From NCBI RefSeq assembly GCF_030812675.1, contig NZ_JAUSTE010000005.1, positions 186,001 to 250,000 of the forward strand: a stretch of 64,000 nt of DNA, written 5' to 3'. This document shows, piece after piece, positions 8,838 to 18,603 of this stretch. Both the position numbers and the translations under genes were made by a program. This DNA is from Sinomonas atrocyanea. Its GTDB lineage: Bacteria; Actinomycetota; Actinomycetes; Actinomycetales; Micrococcaceae. Within the stretch, counting starts at the first letter, position 1. The number at the start of each line of letters is the position of its first letter. The notes under the pieces were generated by a model. It worked only from the letters and a program-made list of their open reading frames with translations, was not told the DNA's origin and ran no database searches.

Positions 8838-9518
8838 ATGACTCTTGCGTTCACCCGGCTGGGGTTCGCGCCGGACTACGTCGGCTACACCGACGGCCTG
8901 GCCGCCCAGCGCAAGCTCCACGAGGACGTGGCGGCGGGTACCGCCCCCAGCACTGTCCTCCTCCTCGAGCACTCCCCGGTCTACACGGCCGGCAAGCGCA
9001 CCGAGGACCACGAGCGGCCCCTCGACGGCACCCCCGTCGTGCCGGTCGACCGCGGCGGCAAGCTCACATGGCACGGCCCCGGCCAGCTCGTGGGCTATCC
9101 GATCGTCCGGCTCGCGGAGCCGCGCGGCATCCGCGCCTACGTGGAACTGCTCGAGGACGTCATGATCACCGTCATCTCCGAGTACGGCATCAAGGCCGAG
9201 CACGTCGACGGGCGCTCGGGCGTGTGGGTCCGCGCGGACGAGCGCGGCGGCGACCGCAAGATCGCGGCCATCGGCATCAGCGTGCACGAGGGCGTCACCG
9301 GCCACGGCTTCGCGATCAACTGCAGCAACAGCCTCGACCCGTACGCCCAGATCATCGCGTGCGGCATCACGGACGCGGGCACGACCACGATCTCGGCCGA
9401 ATGCGGCCGCGAGGTCGGCCCGCTGGACATCATCGACCGGGTCACCGAGGAGCTCTCCCGCCGTGCCGGCGAGTTCGTCGCCGTCGACACCGCAACCACA
9501 GAAGGAGCCCTGGCATGA
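8838..9518 (+). CDS. lipB: lipoyl(octanoyl) transferase
   Basis: 226 residues. LipB moves octanoate from acyl carrier protein to the lipoyl domains of E2 and GcvH, the first step of endogenous lipoate assembly. The family's acyl-intermediate pair is present: Lys141 in DRKIAAIGI and Cys175 in IACGI, with the substrate-loop motif [17 protein letters not shown] (about 73-89). Start: ATG 8838 follows a -10 hexamer by 7 bases; an in-frame ATG at 8718 would run through the divergent kinase promoter. Its stop overlaps the lipA start (ATGA), so the two are translationally coupled. SucB upstream is an expected target. Confidence 0.95.
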   Translation: MTLAFTRLGFAPDYVGYTDGLAAQRKLHEDVAAGTAPSTVLLLEHSPVYTAGKRTEDHERPLDGTPVVPVDRGGKLTWHGPGQLVGYPIVRLAEPRGIRAYVELLEDVMITVISEYGIKAEHVDGRSGVWVRADERGGDRKIAAIGISVHEGVTGHGFAINCSNSLDPYAQIIACGITDAGTTTISAECGREVGPLDIIDRVTEELSRRAGEFVAVDTATTEGALA

Positions 9519-10525
9519 CGATCGCCCCCGAGGGCCGGCGGATGCTGCGGATCGAGCAGCGCAACGCGGCCGTGCCGGTCGAGCGCAAGCCGGACTGGAT
9601 CAAGGCCAAGGTCCAGATGGGCCCGGAGTTCGTCCAGCTGAAGAACCAGGTGAAGAAGGAGGGCCTCCACACCGTCTGCGAGGAGGCCGGCTGCCCGAAC
9701 ATCTTCGAGTGCTGGGAGGACAAGGAGGCCACCTTCCTCATCGGCGGCTCCGAATGCACACGCCGCTGCGACTTCTGCCAGATCGACACCGGCAGGCCCT
9801 CCCCGCTGGACCGCTTCGAGCCGACCAAGGTCGCCCGCTCGGTCCAGTCCATGGGCCTGCGCTACGCCACCGTGACCGGCGTGGCCCGCGACGACCTCGA
9901 GGACGAGGGCACCTGGCTCTACGCCGAGACCATCCGCAAGATCCACGAGCTCAACCCCGGCACCGGCGTGGAGATCCTCATCCCCGACTTCTCCGGCAAG
10001 CCCGAGCACATCAGCGCGATCTGCGAGGCCGCCCCGGAGGTCTTCGCGCACAACGTCGAGACCGTCCCGCGCCTGTTCAAGGCCATCCGGCCCGCGTTCC
10101 GCTACGAGCGCTCCCTGGACGTGCTCACCCAGGGCCGCGACCACGGCATGGTGACCAAGTCCAACCTGATCCTGGGCATGGGCGAGACCCGCCAGGAGAT
10201 CTCCCAGGCCCTGGCCGACCTGCACCAGGCCGGCTGCGACCTGATCACCATCACCCAGTACCTGCGCCCCTCCGAGCGCCACCACCCCGTGGAGCGCTGG
10301 GTCAAGCCCGAGGAGTTCGTCGAGCTGTCCCAGGAGGCCGAGGAGATCGGCTTCCTCGGCGTCATGAGCGGACCCCTCGTCCGCTCCTCCTACCGCGCCG
10401 GCCGTCTCTGGGCCACCGCCATGCGCAAGAAGGGCCGCGAGATCCCACCCGCCCTGGCCCACATCGAGTCCTCCGGCACCACCCGGCAGGAGGCGGCGAC
10501 CCTCCTCGCTGCCCGGCAGGGCTGA
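9515..10525 (+). CDS. lipA: lipoyl synthase
   Basis: 336 residues. This radical SAM enzyme inserts two sulphurs into protein-bound octanoyl groups to make lipoyl. Both iron-sulphur sites are visible: auxiliary cluster cysteines Cys55, Cys60 and Cys66 ([12 protein letters not shown]) and the SAM cluster motif Cys81-x3-Cys85-x2-Cys88 (CTRRCDFC). The C-terminal LipA signature [13 protein letters not shown], holding the serine that ligates the auxiliary cluster, is also present. The start overlaps the lipB stop by four bases. Downstream a hairpin ends the pair. Confidence 0.97.
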   Translation: MTIAPEGRRMLRIEQRNAAVPVERKPDWIKAKVQMGPEFVQLKNQVKKEGLHTVCEEAGCPNIFECWEDKEATFLIGGSECTRRCDFCQIDTGRPSPLDRFEPTKVARSVQSMGLRYATVTGVARDDLEDEGTWLYAETIRKIHELNPGTGVEILIPDFSGKPEHISAICEAAPEVFAHNVETVPRLFKAIRPAFRYERSLDVLTQGRDHGMVTKSNLILGMGETRQEISQALADLHQAGCDLITITQYLRPSERHHPVERWVKPEEFVELSQEAEEIGFLGVMSGPLVRSSYRAGRLWATAMRKKGREIPPALAHIESSGTTRQEAATLLAARQG

Positions 10526-10541
10526 CCCGCTCAGCACCCAG

Positions 10542-10571
10542 GGGGCGTCCACTCACGGCAGTGGGCGCCCC
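10542..10571 (+). terminator. terminator after lipA
   Basis: GGGGCGTCCAC (10542-10552) pairs with GTGGGCGCCCC (10561-10571), one G-U pair, 8-base loop, followed by a short pyrimidine tract. It begins 16 bases after the lipA stop. Confidence 0.65.
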
Positions 10572-10630
10572 TCTGCGTCCCCCGCATCCGCAGGGCCGAA
10601 CGGCCGCGGTGATCTCGGCGCGCGGTGACT

Positions 10631-10636
10631 TAGAAT
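10631..10636 (+). promoter_or_regulatory. -10 element TAGAAT of the DUF4191 gene
   Basis: TAGAAT ends 9 bases before ATG 10646, so the 5' leader is at most about two bases. Confidence 0.55.
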
Positions 10637-10645
10637 TGAGGGACT

Positions 10646-11386
10646 ATGGCGAAGCGCACCGACACCTCCAGCACGCCCGCGGACAAGTCTCCCCAGGGAG
10701 GAGCTCCGAAGAAGGCGAAGAAGCCCAACGGCTTCCAGCAGTTCCTCCAGGTCTTCCAGATGACGCGGAGGGCCGACCCGAATGCCGTGTGGCTGATGCT
10801 GCTCGTGTTCCTCGGGGTGACGGCCGTGGGCCTGCTCGTCGGCTTCCTGCTCGACAACTGGATCACCGGTCTCATCATCGGCATCCTGCTCGGTGTCCTC
10901 GGAGCCGTGTTCATCCTCAGCCGCCGGGCAGAGCGCGCGGCCTACGCCCAGATCGAGGGGCAGCCCGGAGCCGCCGGCGCGGCGCTGAACTCCCTGCGGC
11001 GCGGCTGGATCGTCGAGGAGCAGCCCGTCGCGGTGAACCCCCGCACCCAGGACGTGGTATTCCGGGCCATCGGGCGCCCGGGCATCGTCCTCGTCTCCGA
11101 GGGTCCTAGCGCCCGCGTCCGCCCGCTCGTCGACAGTGAGCGCAAGCGACTGACCCGCATCCTGCCGAACGTTCCGGTGCACGTCATCGAGACCGGGCGC
11201 GACGAGGGCCAGACCCCTCTGCGCAACGTGGCGGCGAAGATGAACAAGCTCAAGCCGCAGCTGACCAAGACCGAGGTGGCGGCCGTGAGCAAGCGCATCG
11301 CCGCGCTCGGCACGCGCCTGCCCATTCCCAAGGGCATCGACCCCACCCGCATGCGCCCTGACCGGCGCGCCATGCGCGGCCGCTGA
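10646..11386 (+). CDS. DUF4191 family membrane protein
   Basis: 246 residues matching the actinobacterial DUF4191 family (Rv2219-like), always near lipA and glnA in that group. A Lys/Pro-rich N-terminus (1-35) precedes two adjacent transmembrane helices (about 50-70 and 74-94), followed by a cytoplasmic domain of about 150 residues with the segment YAQIEGQPGAAGAALNSLRRGW, and a basic tail ending RMRPDRRAMRGR. Function is unknown. It is flanked by terminators on both sides, so it is a single-gene unit with its own promoter. Confidence 0.9.
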   Translation: MAKRTDTSSTPADKSPQGGAPKKAKKPNGFQQFLQVFQMTRRADPNAVWLMLLVFLGVTAVGLLVGFLLDNWITGLIIGILLGVLGAVFILSRRAERAAYAQIEGQPGAAGAALNSLRRGWIVEEQPVAVNPRTQDVVFRAIGRPGIVLVSEGPSARVRPLVDSERKRLTRILPNVPVHVIETGRDEGQTPLRNVAAKMNKLKPQLTKTEVAAVSKRIAALGTRLPIPKGIDPTRMRPDRRAMRGR

Positions 11387-11410
11387 GCCGCACTGCAGCA
11401 CCACGACAGA

Positions 11411-11434
11411 GGCCCCGGCAGCAATGCCGGGGCC
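11411..11434. terminator. terminator between DUF4191 and RDD genes
   Basis: GGCCCCGGCA and TGCCGGGGCC form a 10-bp perfect stem closed by a GCAA tetraloop, followed by TTCG. It can serve both converging genes. Confidence 0.75.
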
Positions 11435-11490
11435 TTCGCCGTCCCGCCCTGCGGCGGTGCTGCGGGCCGGTGCGGTGACGCCGGCCGGGG

Positions 11491-11925
11491 TCAGAGGCGG
11501 ACGACGACGGTCCCTGCCGCCTTGTCGTGCGCGCCGCGCTGGTCGGGGTCGAAGACCACCGCCGGGATCACGAGGCACAGCAGGAGCGTGCGCAGGGCCG
11601 CGCGCGGGATGCCCACAGGTCCCCCGCCGAGCCGGCGGACGGTAAGCCCGGCGATGCGGTGTCCGAGCCCGTGGCCCACCAGGCCCACCAGGAGCACCTG
11701 CTCCACGGCGAACACGGCGAGGATCGTGAGCTGGCTTCCACCGAGGAAGGCCGCGGCGATCGCGTAGGAGGCGGCCCAGTCGATGCACAGGGCGAGCACC
11801 CGCCGGCCGGGGCGGCCCACGGAGCCGGGCCCCGTGCGGGGCATTCCGAGGCGGCGTCCGGGGAAGTCGCCCTCGGCGAGCTGCGGCCCGCTGATCCAGG
11901 ATCCGAGGTCTCTGCGGTCGATCAC
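11491..11925 (-). CDS. RDD family membrane protein
   Basis: 144 residues. The RDD domain begins at GRRVLALCIDW (about 40-50), with the charged Arg and Asp that name the family, and has three predicted membrane segments (about 43-60, 65-90 and 108-130), the second reaching GLGHRIAGLTVRRL. Members are small membrane proteins; some act in ion or solute transport, but most are uncharacterised. GTG 11925 is chosen because TAGAAT lies 6 bases upstream. It is divergent from glnA and ends toward DUF4191. Confidence 0.85.
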   Translation of the reverse strand: MIDRRDLGSWISGPQLAEGDFPGRRLGMPRTGPGSVGRPGRRVLALCIDWAASYAIAAAFLGGSQLTILAVFAVEQVLLVGLVGHGLGHRIAGLTVRRLGGGPVGIPRAALRTLLLCLVIPAVVFDPDQRGAHDKAAGTVVVRL

Positions 11926-11931
11926 CCGTCC

Positions 11932-11937
11932 ATTCTA
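11932..11937 (-). promoter_or_regulatory. -10 element TAGAAT of the RDD gene
   Basis: TAGAAT followed by the 6-base spacer GGACGG and GTG 11925; leaderless type. Confidence 0.6.
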
Positions 11938-12050
11938 GGCCGCGGGGCGGGACGCGCGGGCCGCGGGACGGGGCTGGCCGCGGTGCCGGACGGCGCGGGG
12001 TCTGGCAGGGCGCGGCCGCTGCGGCTAGCGTTTACACGGGACAAGGCCCT

Positions 12051-12088
12051 GTAACCTCGCCGAAACAATGCCGACACGGACGGGAAAT
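12051..12088 (+). promoter_or_regulatory. GlnR-type operator upstream of glnA
   Basis: Reading 5' to 3': GTAAC, 6 bases, GAAAC, 6 bases, GACAC, 6 bases, GAAAT. This matches the actinomycete GlnR box, gTnAC-n6-GaAAC repeated twice, at nearly every fixed position with exact spacing. It ends 113 bases before the glnA start. GlnR is the global nitrogen regulator of actinomycetes; binding here is inferred. Confidence 0.8.
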
Positions 12089-12201
12089 CCCCCGTTCGTA
12101 CTGTGGGTGGCAGTTGCGTACGAGGCGCACCGTGGACGCGCAGTGAGTGTGCGCCCGGTCGGCGCCGGCCCGACTGCCCCCACCCTGCCAAAGGAGTACA
12201 G

Positions 12202-13626
12202 ATGTTCAAGTCTGCGGACGAAGTCCTCGCATTCATCAAGGACGAAGACGTCAAGTTCGTCGATATCCGCTTCACCGACCTGCCCGGCGTCCAGCAGCAC
12301 TTCAACATCCCGGCCAAGACGGTCGACGAGGACTTCTTCGTCAACGGCCAGCTCTTCGACGGCTCCTCGATCCGCGGCTTCCAGGGCATCGCCGAGTCGG
12401 ACATGCAGCTCATCCCCGACGTGACGACGGCGTTCGTTGACCCGTTCCGCGTCGAGAAGACCCTCGCCCTGAGCTTCTCCATCGTCAACCCGCGCACCGG
12501 CGAGCCGTACCACCGCGACCCGCGCGGCGTGGCCGAGCGTGCCGAGGCCTACCTCGCCTCGACGGGGATCGCCGACACCGCGTTCTTCGCGCCCGAGGCC
12601 GAGTTCTTCGTCTTCGACAACGTCCAGTTCGAGTCCTCCCCGCAGGGTTCCTTCTACAAGGTCGACTCCATCGAGGCACCGTGGAACTCGGGCCGCGAGG
12701 AGGAGGGCGGCAACCTCGGGAACAAGACGCCGTTCAAGGGCGGCTACTTCCCCGTGGCCCCGGTCGACCACCAGGCCGACCTGCGCGATGCCATGTGCCT
12801 CGCGCTCGACGCCGCAGGCCTCGAGGTCGAGCGCTCGCACCACGAGGTCGGGGCCGCGGGCCAGGCGGAGATCAACTACCGCTTCAACACCCTCGTCCGC
12901 GCTGCCGACGACCTCCAGAAGTTCAAGTACATCATCAAGAACACCGCCCTCGAGTGGGGCAAGGCGGTCACGTTCATGCCGAAGCCGATCTTCGGCGACA
13001 ACGGCTCCGGCATGCACTGCCACCAGTCGCTGTGGAACGGCAGCGAGCCGCTCTTCTACGACGAGAAGGGCTACGCCAACCTCTCGGACCTCGCCCGCTG
13101 GTACATCGGCGGCCTGCTCAAGCACGCCTCCGCTGTCCTCGCGTTCACGAACCCGACGGTGAACTCCTACAAGCGCCTCGTGAAGGGCTTCGAGGCGCCG
13201 GTCAACATGGTCTACTCGCAGGGCAACCGCTCCGCCGGCATCCGCATCCCGATCACCGGCTCCAACCCGAAGGCCAAGCGCATCGAGTTCCGCGCGCCGG
13301 ACCCCTCGTCCAACCCGTACCTCGCGTTCGCCGCGCAGCTCATGGCGGGCATCGACGGCATCCGCAACCGCATCGAGCCGCCGGCCCCGATCGACAAGGA
13401 CCTCTACGAGCTCCCCGTCGAGGAGGCCCGCGACATCCCCAAGGCCCCGGGCTCGCTCGAGGAGGCCCTTGAGGCCCTCGAGGCGGACAACGAGTTCCTC
13501 CAGGCCGGCGGGGTCTTCACCCAGGACCTCATCGACACCTGGATCGCGTACAAGCGCGAGAAGGAGATCATGCCGCTCTCGCTGCGCCCGAACCCCTACG
13601 AGTTCGAGCTCTACTTCGGCGTCTGA
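12202..13626 (+). CDS. glnA: glutamine synthetase type I (adenylylated form)
   Basis: 474 residues, the usual GSI-beta length. It condenses ammonia and glutamate to glutamine with ATP in a cytoplasmic dodecamer. Seen: the beta-grasp N-terminus with [10 protein letters not shown], metal/ATP motif PEAEFFVFD, the [18 protein letters not shown] region, and the adenylylation site KDLYELP with Tyr402. That tyrosine is the target of GlnE, encoded 0.5 kb downstream on the other strand. Start: ATG 12202 preceded by AAGGAG 5 bases before. Transcription is probably under GlnR (box at 12051-12088). A long-stem hairpin follows. Confidence 0.97.
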   Translation: MFKSADEVLAFIKDEDVKFVDIRFTDLPGVQQHFNIPAKTVDEDFFVNGQLFDGSSIRGFQGIAESDMQLIPDVTTAFVDPFRVEKTLALSFSIVNPRTGEPYHRDPRGVAERAEAYLASTGIADTAFFAPEAEFFVFDNVQFESSPQGSFYKVDSIEAPWNSGREEEGGNLGNKTPFKGGYFPVAPVDHQADLRDAMCLALDAAGLEVERSHHEVGAAGQAEINYRFNTLVRAADDLQKFKYIIKNTALEWGKAVTFMPKPIFGDNGSGMHCHQSLWNGSEPLFYDEKGYANLSDLARWYIGGLLKHASAVLAFTNPTVNSYKRLVKGFEAPVNMVYSQGNRSAGIRIPITGSNPKAKRIEFRAPDPSSNPYLAFAAQLMAGIDGIRNRIEPPAPIDKDLYELPVEEARDIPKAPGSLEEALEALEADNEFLQAGGVFTQDLIDTWIAYKREKEIMPLSLRPNPYEFELYFGV

Positions 13627-13656
13627 TCCCGCACCTTCCGCGGGCCCTCCCGCGCC

Positions 13657-13710
13657 CGACGGCGCCCCTCGTCTCCCGCTGCCAGCCGGCGGAGGCGGGG
13701 GGCGCCGTCG
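13657..13710. terminator. terminator between glnA and cupin gene
   Basis: CGACGGCGCCCC (13657-13668) pairs perfectly with GGGGCGCCGTCG (13699-13710). The 30-base interior contains further CCCGC/GCGGG pairing. The two genes converge on it. Confidence 0.65.
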
Positions 13711-13768
13711 TCGGCCCAGCCGGCCCGGGGGCCGGGCGCCCGGGGCGGGGTGCGGCCCGGGGGCCGGG

Positions 13769-14095
13769 TCAGCCGGTGACCGTGGTGAGGACGCCGGTGG
13801 CGTCGCCTTCGGCGGTGACGTCGTGGCGCGGGCCGGGCAGGACCGCGATCTGGCCGGGTCCGAGGCGCAGCTCCGCGCCGCCGGAGCGCACCACGAACGT
13901 CCCAGACAGGACGTGGAGCGTGGCCGCGGCCGGCTTGGCATGGTCGCCGAGGACCTGACCGTCCAGGATGGCCAGGAGCGTGTGGCGCAGCGTCCCGTCG
14001 TGGAGCAGTGCGCGCGCGCTCCGTCCGTGCGGGCTCGTGCGGGCCCGCTCGAGCTCCTCGGCTGCGGCGGCGGCGACATCGATCAGGGTGTGCAT
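13769..14095 (-). CDS. small cupin-domain protein
   Basis: 108 residues. Residues about 50-105 form a cupin barrel: LHVLSGTFVVRSG (first motif region) and LGPGQIAVLPGPRHDV (second motif region). Metal-ligand histidines are only partly present (His51, His93), so enzymatic function is doubtful. An N-terminal helical stretch rich in Ala precedes it. A ribosome-binding site AGGAAGAG lies upstream of ATG 14095. It follows glnE by 45 bases on the same strand and may be read from that transcript. Role unknown; a ligand sensor or minor enzyme are both possible. Confidence 0.75.
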   Translation of the reverse strand: MHTLIDVAAAAAEELERARTSPHGRSARALLHDGTLRHTLLAILDGQVLGDHAKPAAATLHVLSGTFVVRSGGAELRLGPGQIAVLPGPRHDVTAEGDATGVLTTVTG

Positions 14096-14140
14096 TCGTC
14101 TCTTCCTTTCTCCGTGTGCCGGGGCGCCCGGGCCGGGCCG

Positions 14141-17100
14141 TCAGCGCTCGGGCGCGTAGAACCGCCGCTCGAACACCTGCCGGGCCCTGCGGGTGACGCT
14201 GAGGTAGTGCTGCTCGAGCGCGGTGGCCTGCCCGGGAGGATACCCGCACCACCGGGCGACCGCCTCGAGGTCCCGCCGCGACGTGGGCAGCAGGTCCGAG
14301 GCGCGTCCGCTCCAGGCGACGTTCGCGCTGCGCACCCTGCTGGCCAGGCGCCACGCCTCCGCGAGGAGCTCGGCCTCCCCCGGCGGGATCAGGCCGAGGT
14401 CCGAGGCGGCCGTGAGCGCTTCCATCGTGCCCGTGGTGCGCAGCTGCGGGTGGCGGCGGCCGTGCTGGAGCTGGAGCAGCTGCACGAGCCATTCGACGTC
14501 GCTGAGGCCGCCGCGGCCCAGCTTGAGGTGCCGGGAGGGGTCGGCGCCGCGGGGGAGCCGCTCGGCCTCGACGCGGGCCTTGATGCGCCTGATCTCCCGG
14601 ACGTCGGAGGGCGCGAGCTCTTCGGGATAGCGCACGGAGTCCACGAGCTCCATGAAGTCGGCGGCCAGGGCGTCGTCGCCCGCGAGCGGCCGTGCCCGCA
14701 GGAGCGCCTGGGCCTCCCACACGAGCGCCCAGCGCCGGTAGTACTCGGCGAACGAGTCGAGCGAGCGGACCAGGGGGCCGTTCTTGCCCTCGGGCCGGAG
14801 GTCGGTGTCCAGGGCGAGCGTGCGCTCGGCGAGGACCGGCGGCTTGAGCGGCTGGGTCAGGAGGGCGGAGAGGCTCCCGACGATCGCCAGGGCCTGGCGC
14901 TGCGCCGCCTCGGGGTCCGCGCCGGGGACCGGACGGTGGACGAACATGACGTCCGCGTCCGAGCCGTAGCCGATCTCGCGGCCGCCCTGGCGTCCCATGG
15001 CGACGACGAGCACCCGGGTGAGCAGCCCGCCGTCGGCCGTCTCCGCCGCCCCCTCGGCGACCCGGAGCGCGCCGAGCACCGCGGCCTGGTCCGCGTCGGA
15101 GAGGGCGTGGCCCACGGCCTCGGTGTCGAGGATCCCGGCGCGGTCCGCGAGGGCCACGCGGAGGATCTCGCGGCGCCGGATGAGCCGCACGAGCCGCATG
15201 GCCGCGGGCGGCTCCGCGTGCCGGGAGAGCTTGGACTGGATCTCCTGCCACTGCGCCTCGAGCGGGAGCGGCTTGAGGTCGGAGTCGTCGCCGAGCCACT
15301 TGACGGACTCCGGCGAGACCTCGAGCAGGTCCGCGATGAGCCGGGAGTCGGCCAGGACGTGGGAGAGCCGCTCCGCGGCCGCGGCCGAGTCGCGCAGGAG
15401 GCCGAGGTACCAGTGGGTGGTGCCCAGGGCCTCGCTGACGCGGCGGAAGGCGAGCAGGCCCCCGTCGGGGTCCACGCCCTCGGCGATCCATCCGAGCAGG
15501 ACGGGCAGCAGCTGCCGCTGGAGCGCGGCCCGGCGGCTCACGCCCGCCGTGAGCGCCTCGATGTGCCGCATGGCGCCCTGCGGGTCCCGGTAGCCCAGGG
15601 CGGCCAGGCGTGCCTGGGCCGCCTCCGGCGTCAGGCGCGCCTCGTCCGCGCTCATGTGCGCCACGGTGTTCAGCAGCGGGCGGTAGAAGATCCGCTCGTG
15701 GAGCTCGCGGACGCTGCGCTTGGTGCGGTGCCAGGTCTCCAGGAGCTGCTCCGGCGACGCCCGCCCGAGGTCGAGCACGCCCTGCGTGGAGCGGGCGAGC
15801 GCCCGCAGTCCGTCCTCGGAGACGGGCATGAGGTGGGTGCGGCGGAGCTTGGCCAGCTGCAGTCGGTGCTCGAGCAGGCGGAGGTAGCGGTACGAGGAAT
15901 CGAACTCGGTCGCCGCGCTGCGGCCGATGTAGCCGCCCGCGGCGAGCGCCGCGATGGCGGAGGTCGTGTCGCGCACCCGCAGCGACTCGTCCGTGCGCCC
16001 GTGGACGAGCTGGAGCAGCTGGACCGTGAACTCGACGTCGCGCAGGCCGCCGGCGCCGAGCTTGATCTGCCGGTCCGCCTCGGCCGCCGGGATGTTCTCG
16101 GTCACGCGGCGGCGCATCGCCTGGACGGACTCGACGAATCCGTCGCGCTCCGCGGAGGACCACACGAGCGGGGCCACGGCGGCCTCGTAGCGGGCGCCGA
16201 GCCCGGCGTCGCCCGCGATGTGCCGCGCCTTGAGCAGGGCCTGGAACTCCCAGCTCTCCGCCCACCGGGCGTAGTACGCGAGGTGGGAGTCCAAGGTGCG
16301 CACGAGCGGGCCGTCGCGCCCCTCGGGCCGCAGGTTGGCATCGACCTGCCACAGCGCCGGCTCGCGGCCCGAGGACCAGACGGCCTTGACCATCCCGGTG
16401 GCCAGGGCGGTGCCGATCGTGGCCGCGCGGGCGCCGTCCAGGGCCCCGGCGCCGTCCGCCTCGATGACGTAGATGACGTCGACGTCGGAGATGTAGTTGA
16501 GCTCGCGCGCGCCGCACTTGCCCATCCCGATCACGGCGAGGGCGACGGCGGCGACGTCCTCGCGCCCGAAGCTCGCCTCGGCCTCGGCCCGGGCCACTGC
16601 CAGCCCCGCCTCGAGCGCCGCGCCGGCGAGGTCGGAGAGCTCCGCCGCGGCCGTCGGCATGAAGTCGGTCGGGGACGCCGAGCCGAGGTCCCGCAGGGCG
16701 AGCTCGCACAGGTGGCGCCGGTAGGCGATCCGCAGCGCCTCATAGGCCCCGGGCCCCGTGCTGGCGGCAACGGGGCGCGGCGAGCGCGGGTCCGCGCCCA
16801 CCGAGGCGAGCAGGGCCGCGCGGAGGTCGGCGGGGTCTGCACCCGAGGGCTCCGCCGACAGCGGACGCTCCAGCACGTCGAGGTGCTCGGGGTGCCGGAT
16901 CAGGAACTCCCCGAGCGCCTCGGAGGCACCGAGCAGCCGGAACATCGGCTCGCTGCGCGCGGCGCCCTCCTGGACGATCCGGCGCACCTCCGGCCGGCGC
17001 TCGATCAGGCGGACGAGTGCCAGGAGCGCGGCATCCGGGTCCGCGGCCAGCGCCAGTCCCTCCAGGACGGTGGCCGGCTCGATCCCGTCGAGCTCGCGCG

Positions 17101-17176
17101 CGCCGAGGAAGCGCTCGGCGCGCTCGGGGTCCGCAGACCCGAGCGCGATCAGGCGGCGCGTCAGGGACGGGGCCAC
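14141..17176 (-). CDS. glnE: bifunctional glutamine synthetase adenylyltransferase/deadenylylase
   Basis: 1011 residues, the actinobacterial length. GlnE adds or removes AMP on the conserved tyrosine of glutamine synthetase according to nitrogen status. Two nucleotidyltransferase domains are visible, each followed by a helical domain: N-terminal GMGKCGARELNYISDVDVIY (deadenylylase) and C-terminal AMGRQGGREIGYGSDADVMF (adenylyltransferase), both with the DxD metal pair. Start is GTG 17176, nine bases after the stop of the second glutamine synthetase, so they form one transcript. Its target Tyr402 is in glnA nearby. The glnA/glnE/glnA2 arrangement equals that of M. tuberculosis. Confidence 0.96.
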   Translation of the reverse strand: MAPSLTRRLIALGSADPERAERFLGARELDGIEPATVLEGLALAADPDAALLALVRLIERRPEVRRIVQEGAARSEPMFRLLGASEALGEFLIRHPEHLDVLERPLSAEPSGADPADLRAALLASVGADPRSPRPVAASTGPGAYEALRIAYRRHLCELALRDLGSASPTDFMPTAAAELSDLAGAALEAGLAVARAEAEASFGREDVAAVALAVIGMGKCGARELNYISDVDVIYVIEADGAGALDGARAATIGTALATGMVKAVWSSGREPALWQVDANLRPEGRDGPLVRTLDSHLAYYARWAESWEFQALLKARHIAGDAGLGARYEAAVAPLVWSSAERDGFVESVQAMRRRVTENIPAAEADRQIKLGAGGLRDVEFTVQLLQLVHGRTDESLRVRDTTSAIAALAAGGYIGRSAATEFDSSYRYLRLLEHRLQLAKLRRTHLMPVSEDGLRALARSTQGVLDLGRASPEQLLETWHRTKRSVRELHERIFYRPLLNTVAHMSADEARLTPEAAQARLAALGYRDPQGAMRHIEALTAGVSRRAALQRQLLPVLLGWIAEGVDPDGGLLAFRRVSEALGTTHWYLGLLRDSAAAAERLSHVLADSRLIADLLEVSPESVKWLGDDSDLKPLPLEAQWQEIQSKLSRHAEPPAAMRLVRLIRRREILRVALADRAGILDTEAVGHALSDADQAAVLGALRVAEGAAETADGGLLTRVLVVAMGRQGGREIGYGSDADVMFVHRPVPGADPEAAQRQALAIVGSLSALLTQPLKPPVLAERTLALDTDLRPEGKNGPLVRSLDSFAEYYRRWALVWEAQALLRARPLAGDDALAADFMELVDSVRYPEELAPSDVREIRRIKARVEAERLPRGADPSRHLKLGRGGLSDVEWLVQLLQLQHGRRHPQLRTTGTMEALTAASDLGLIPPGEAELLAEAWRLASRVRSANVAWSGRASDLLPTSRRDLEAVARWCGYPPGQATALEQHYLSVTRRARQVFERRFYAPER

Positions 17177-17185
17177 GGCGTGCGC

Positions 17186-18526
17186 CTAGAGGATGCCGAG
17201 GTTGCGGTGCAGCTCGTAGGGCGTCACCTCGAGGCGGTACTCGTTCCAGTCCTGCCTCTTGTTGCGCAGGAAGTACTCGAAGACCTGCTCGCCGAGGATC
17301 TCGGCCATCAGCTCCGAGTCCTCCATCGCGTTGACGGCGTCGTGGAGGCTCGCCGGCAGGGGCGAGTGGCCCAGCGCGCGGCGCTCGGCCGTCGTCAGGG
17401 CCGAGATGTCGTCCTCGGCGGCGGGCGGCAGCGGGTACTCCTCCTCGATCCCCTTGAGCCCTGCGCCGAGCAGCACGGCGTAGGAGAGGTAGGGATTCGT
17501 CGCCGAGTCGATGCCGCGGTACTCGATGCGGCCGCTCTGGGCCTTGCCCGGCTTGTAGAGCGGCACCCGCACGAGGGCCGAGCGGTTGTTGTGCCCCCAG
17601 CTGAGGTAGCTCGGGGCCTCTCCCCCGCCCCAGAGCCGCTTGTACGAGTTGACGAACTGGTTCGTCACGGCCGTGAACTCGCTCGCGTGACGCAGGATGC
17701 CTGCGATGAAGTGGCGGGCCGTCTTCGAGAGCTGGAACTCGGCCCCCGGCTCGTGGAACGCGTTGCTGTCGCCCTCGAAGAGCGAGAAATGGGTGTGCAT
17801 GCCCGAGCCCGGGTGCGCCGAGAACGGCTTGGGCATGAAGGTCGCGTAGCTGTTCTGCTGCAGGGCCACCTCCTTCACGACGGTGCGGAACGTCATGATG
17901 TTGTCCGCCGTCTGGAGCGCGTCCGCGTACCGGAGGTCGATCTCGTTCTGCCCCGGGCCGTTCTCATGGTGCGAGAACTCGACCGAGATCCCCACCGATT
18001 CGAGCATGTTCACCACCGTGCGGCGGAAGTCCTGGGCCACGCCGCCGGGCACGTGGTCGAAGTAGCCGCCCTGGTCCACGGGGATCGGGGCGCCGTCGGG
18101 GCCGAGCTGGTCCGACTCGAGGAGGTAGAACTCGATCTCCGGGTGCGTGTAGCACGTGAAGCCCATCTCGGCGGCACGGGCGAGCGTCCGCTTGAGCACG
18201 TTGCGCGGGTCCGCCGGCGACGGCTCGCCGTCGGGGGTGAGGATGTCGCAGAACATGCGCGAGGTCGGCTCCGTCTCGCCGCGCCACGGGAGGATCTGGA
18301 ACGTCGAGGGGTCCGGCTGGAGCAGCATGTCCGATTCCGAGACCCGCGCGAGCCCCTCGATCGAGGAGCCGTCGAAGCCGAGCCCCTCCTCGAACGCACC
18401 CTCGACCTCGGCGGGCGCGAGCGCCACCGACTTCAGTGACCCGACGACGTCGGTGAACCAGAGGCGGACGAAGCGGACGTCGCGCTCCTCGATGGTCCGG
18501 AGGACGAACTCCTGCTGACGGTTCAT
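17186..18526 (-). CDS. glnA2: second glutamine synthetase, type I family (GlnA2-like)
   Basis: 446 residues, type I fold, shorter than glnA by 28 residues. Present: [40 protein letters not shown] and [10 protein letters not shown] near the end. At the place of the adenylylated tyrosine loop the sequence reads [16 protein letters not shown] with no KxLYxLP motif, so GlnE should not modify it; it resembles the alpha-type or GlnA2 paralogues of actinobacteria. Reported activity of GlnA2-like proteins varies (glutamine or gamma-glutamylpolyamine synthesis), so the substrate is not certain. It is transcribed with glnE and diverges from panB. Confidence 0.92.
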   Translation of the reverse strand: MNRQQEFVLRTIEERDVRFVRLWFTDVVGSLKSVALAPAEVEGAFEEGLGFDGSSIEGLARVSESDMLLQPDPSTFQILPWRGETEPTSRMFCDILTPDGEPSPADPRNVLKRTLARAAEMGFTCYTHPEIEFYLLESDQLGPDGAPIPVDQGGYFDHVPGGVAQDFRRTVVNMLESVGISVEFSHHENGPGQNEIDLRYADALQTADNIMTFRTVVKEVALQQNSYATFMPKPFSAHPGSGMHTHFSLFEGDSNAFHEPGAEFQLSKTARHFIAGILRHASEFTAVTNQFVNSYKRLWGGGEAPSYLSWGHNNRSALVRVPLYKPGKAQSGRIEYRGIDSATNPYLSYAVLLGAGLKGIEEEYPLPPAAEDDISALTTAERRALGHSPLPASLHDAVNAMEDSELMAEILGEQVFEYFLRNKRQDWNEYRLEVTPYELHRNLGIL

Positions 18527-18590
18527 GGGATCTTCGCATCCTTACCGGTTGGGCCCTGCAACGCTTCCTCCACTCTACTGAAGCATCGAC

Positions 18591-18596
18591 TAGTCT
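18591..18596 (+). promoter_or_regulatory. -10 element TAGTCT of panB
   Basis: TAGTCT lies 1 base before ATG 18598 but 7 bases before ATG 18604, so the second ATG should be the leaderless start. Confidence 0.55.
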
Positions 18597-18603
18597 CATG
18601 CCT

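Noticed and set aside
13469-18439. Open frame of about 1650 codons opposite glnE and glnA2
   Set aside because: Same antisense effect. It runs from inside glnA through a terminator and three minus-strand genes; composition is that of a shadow frame.
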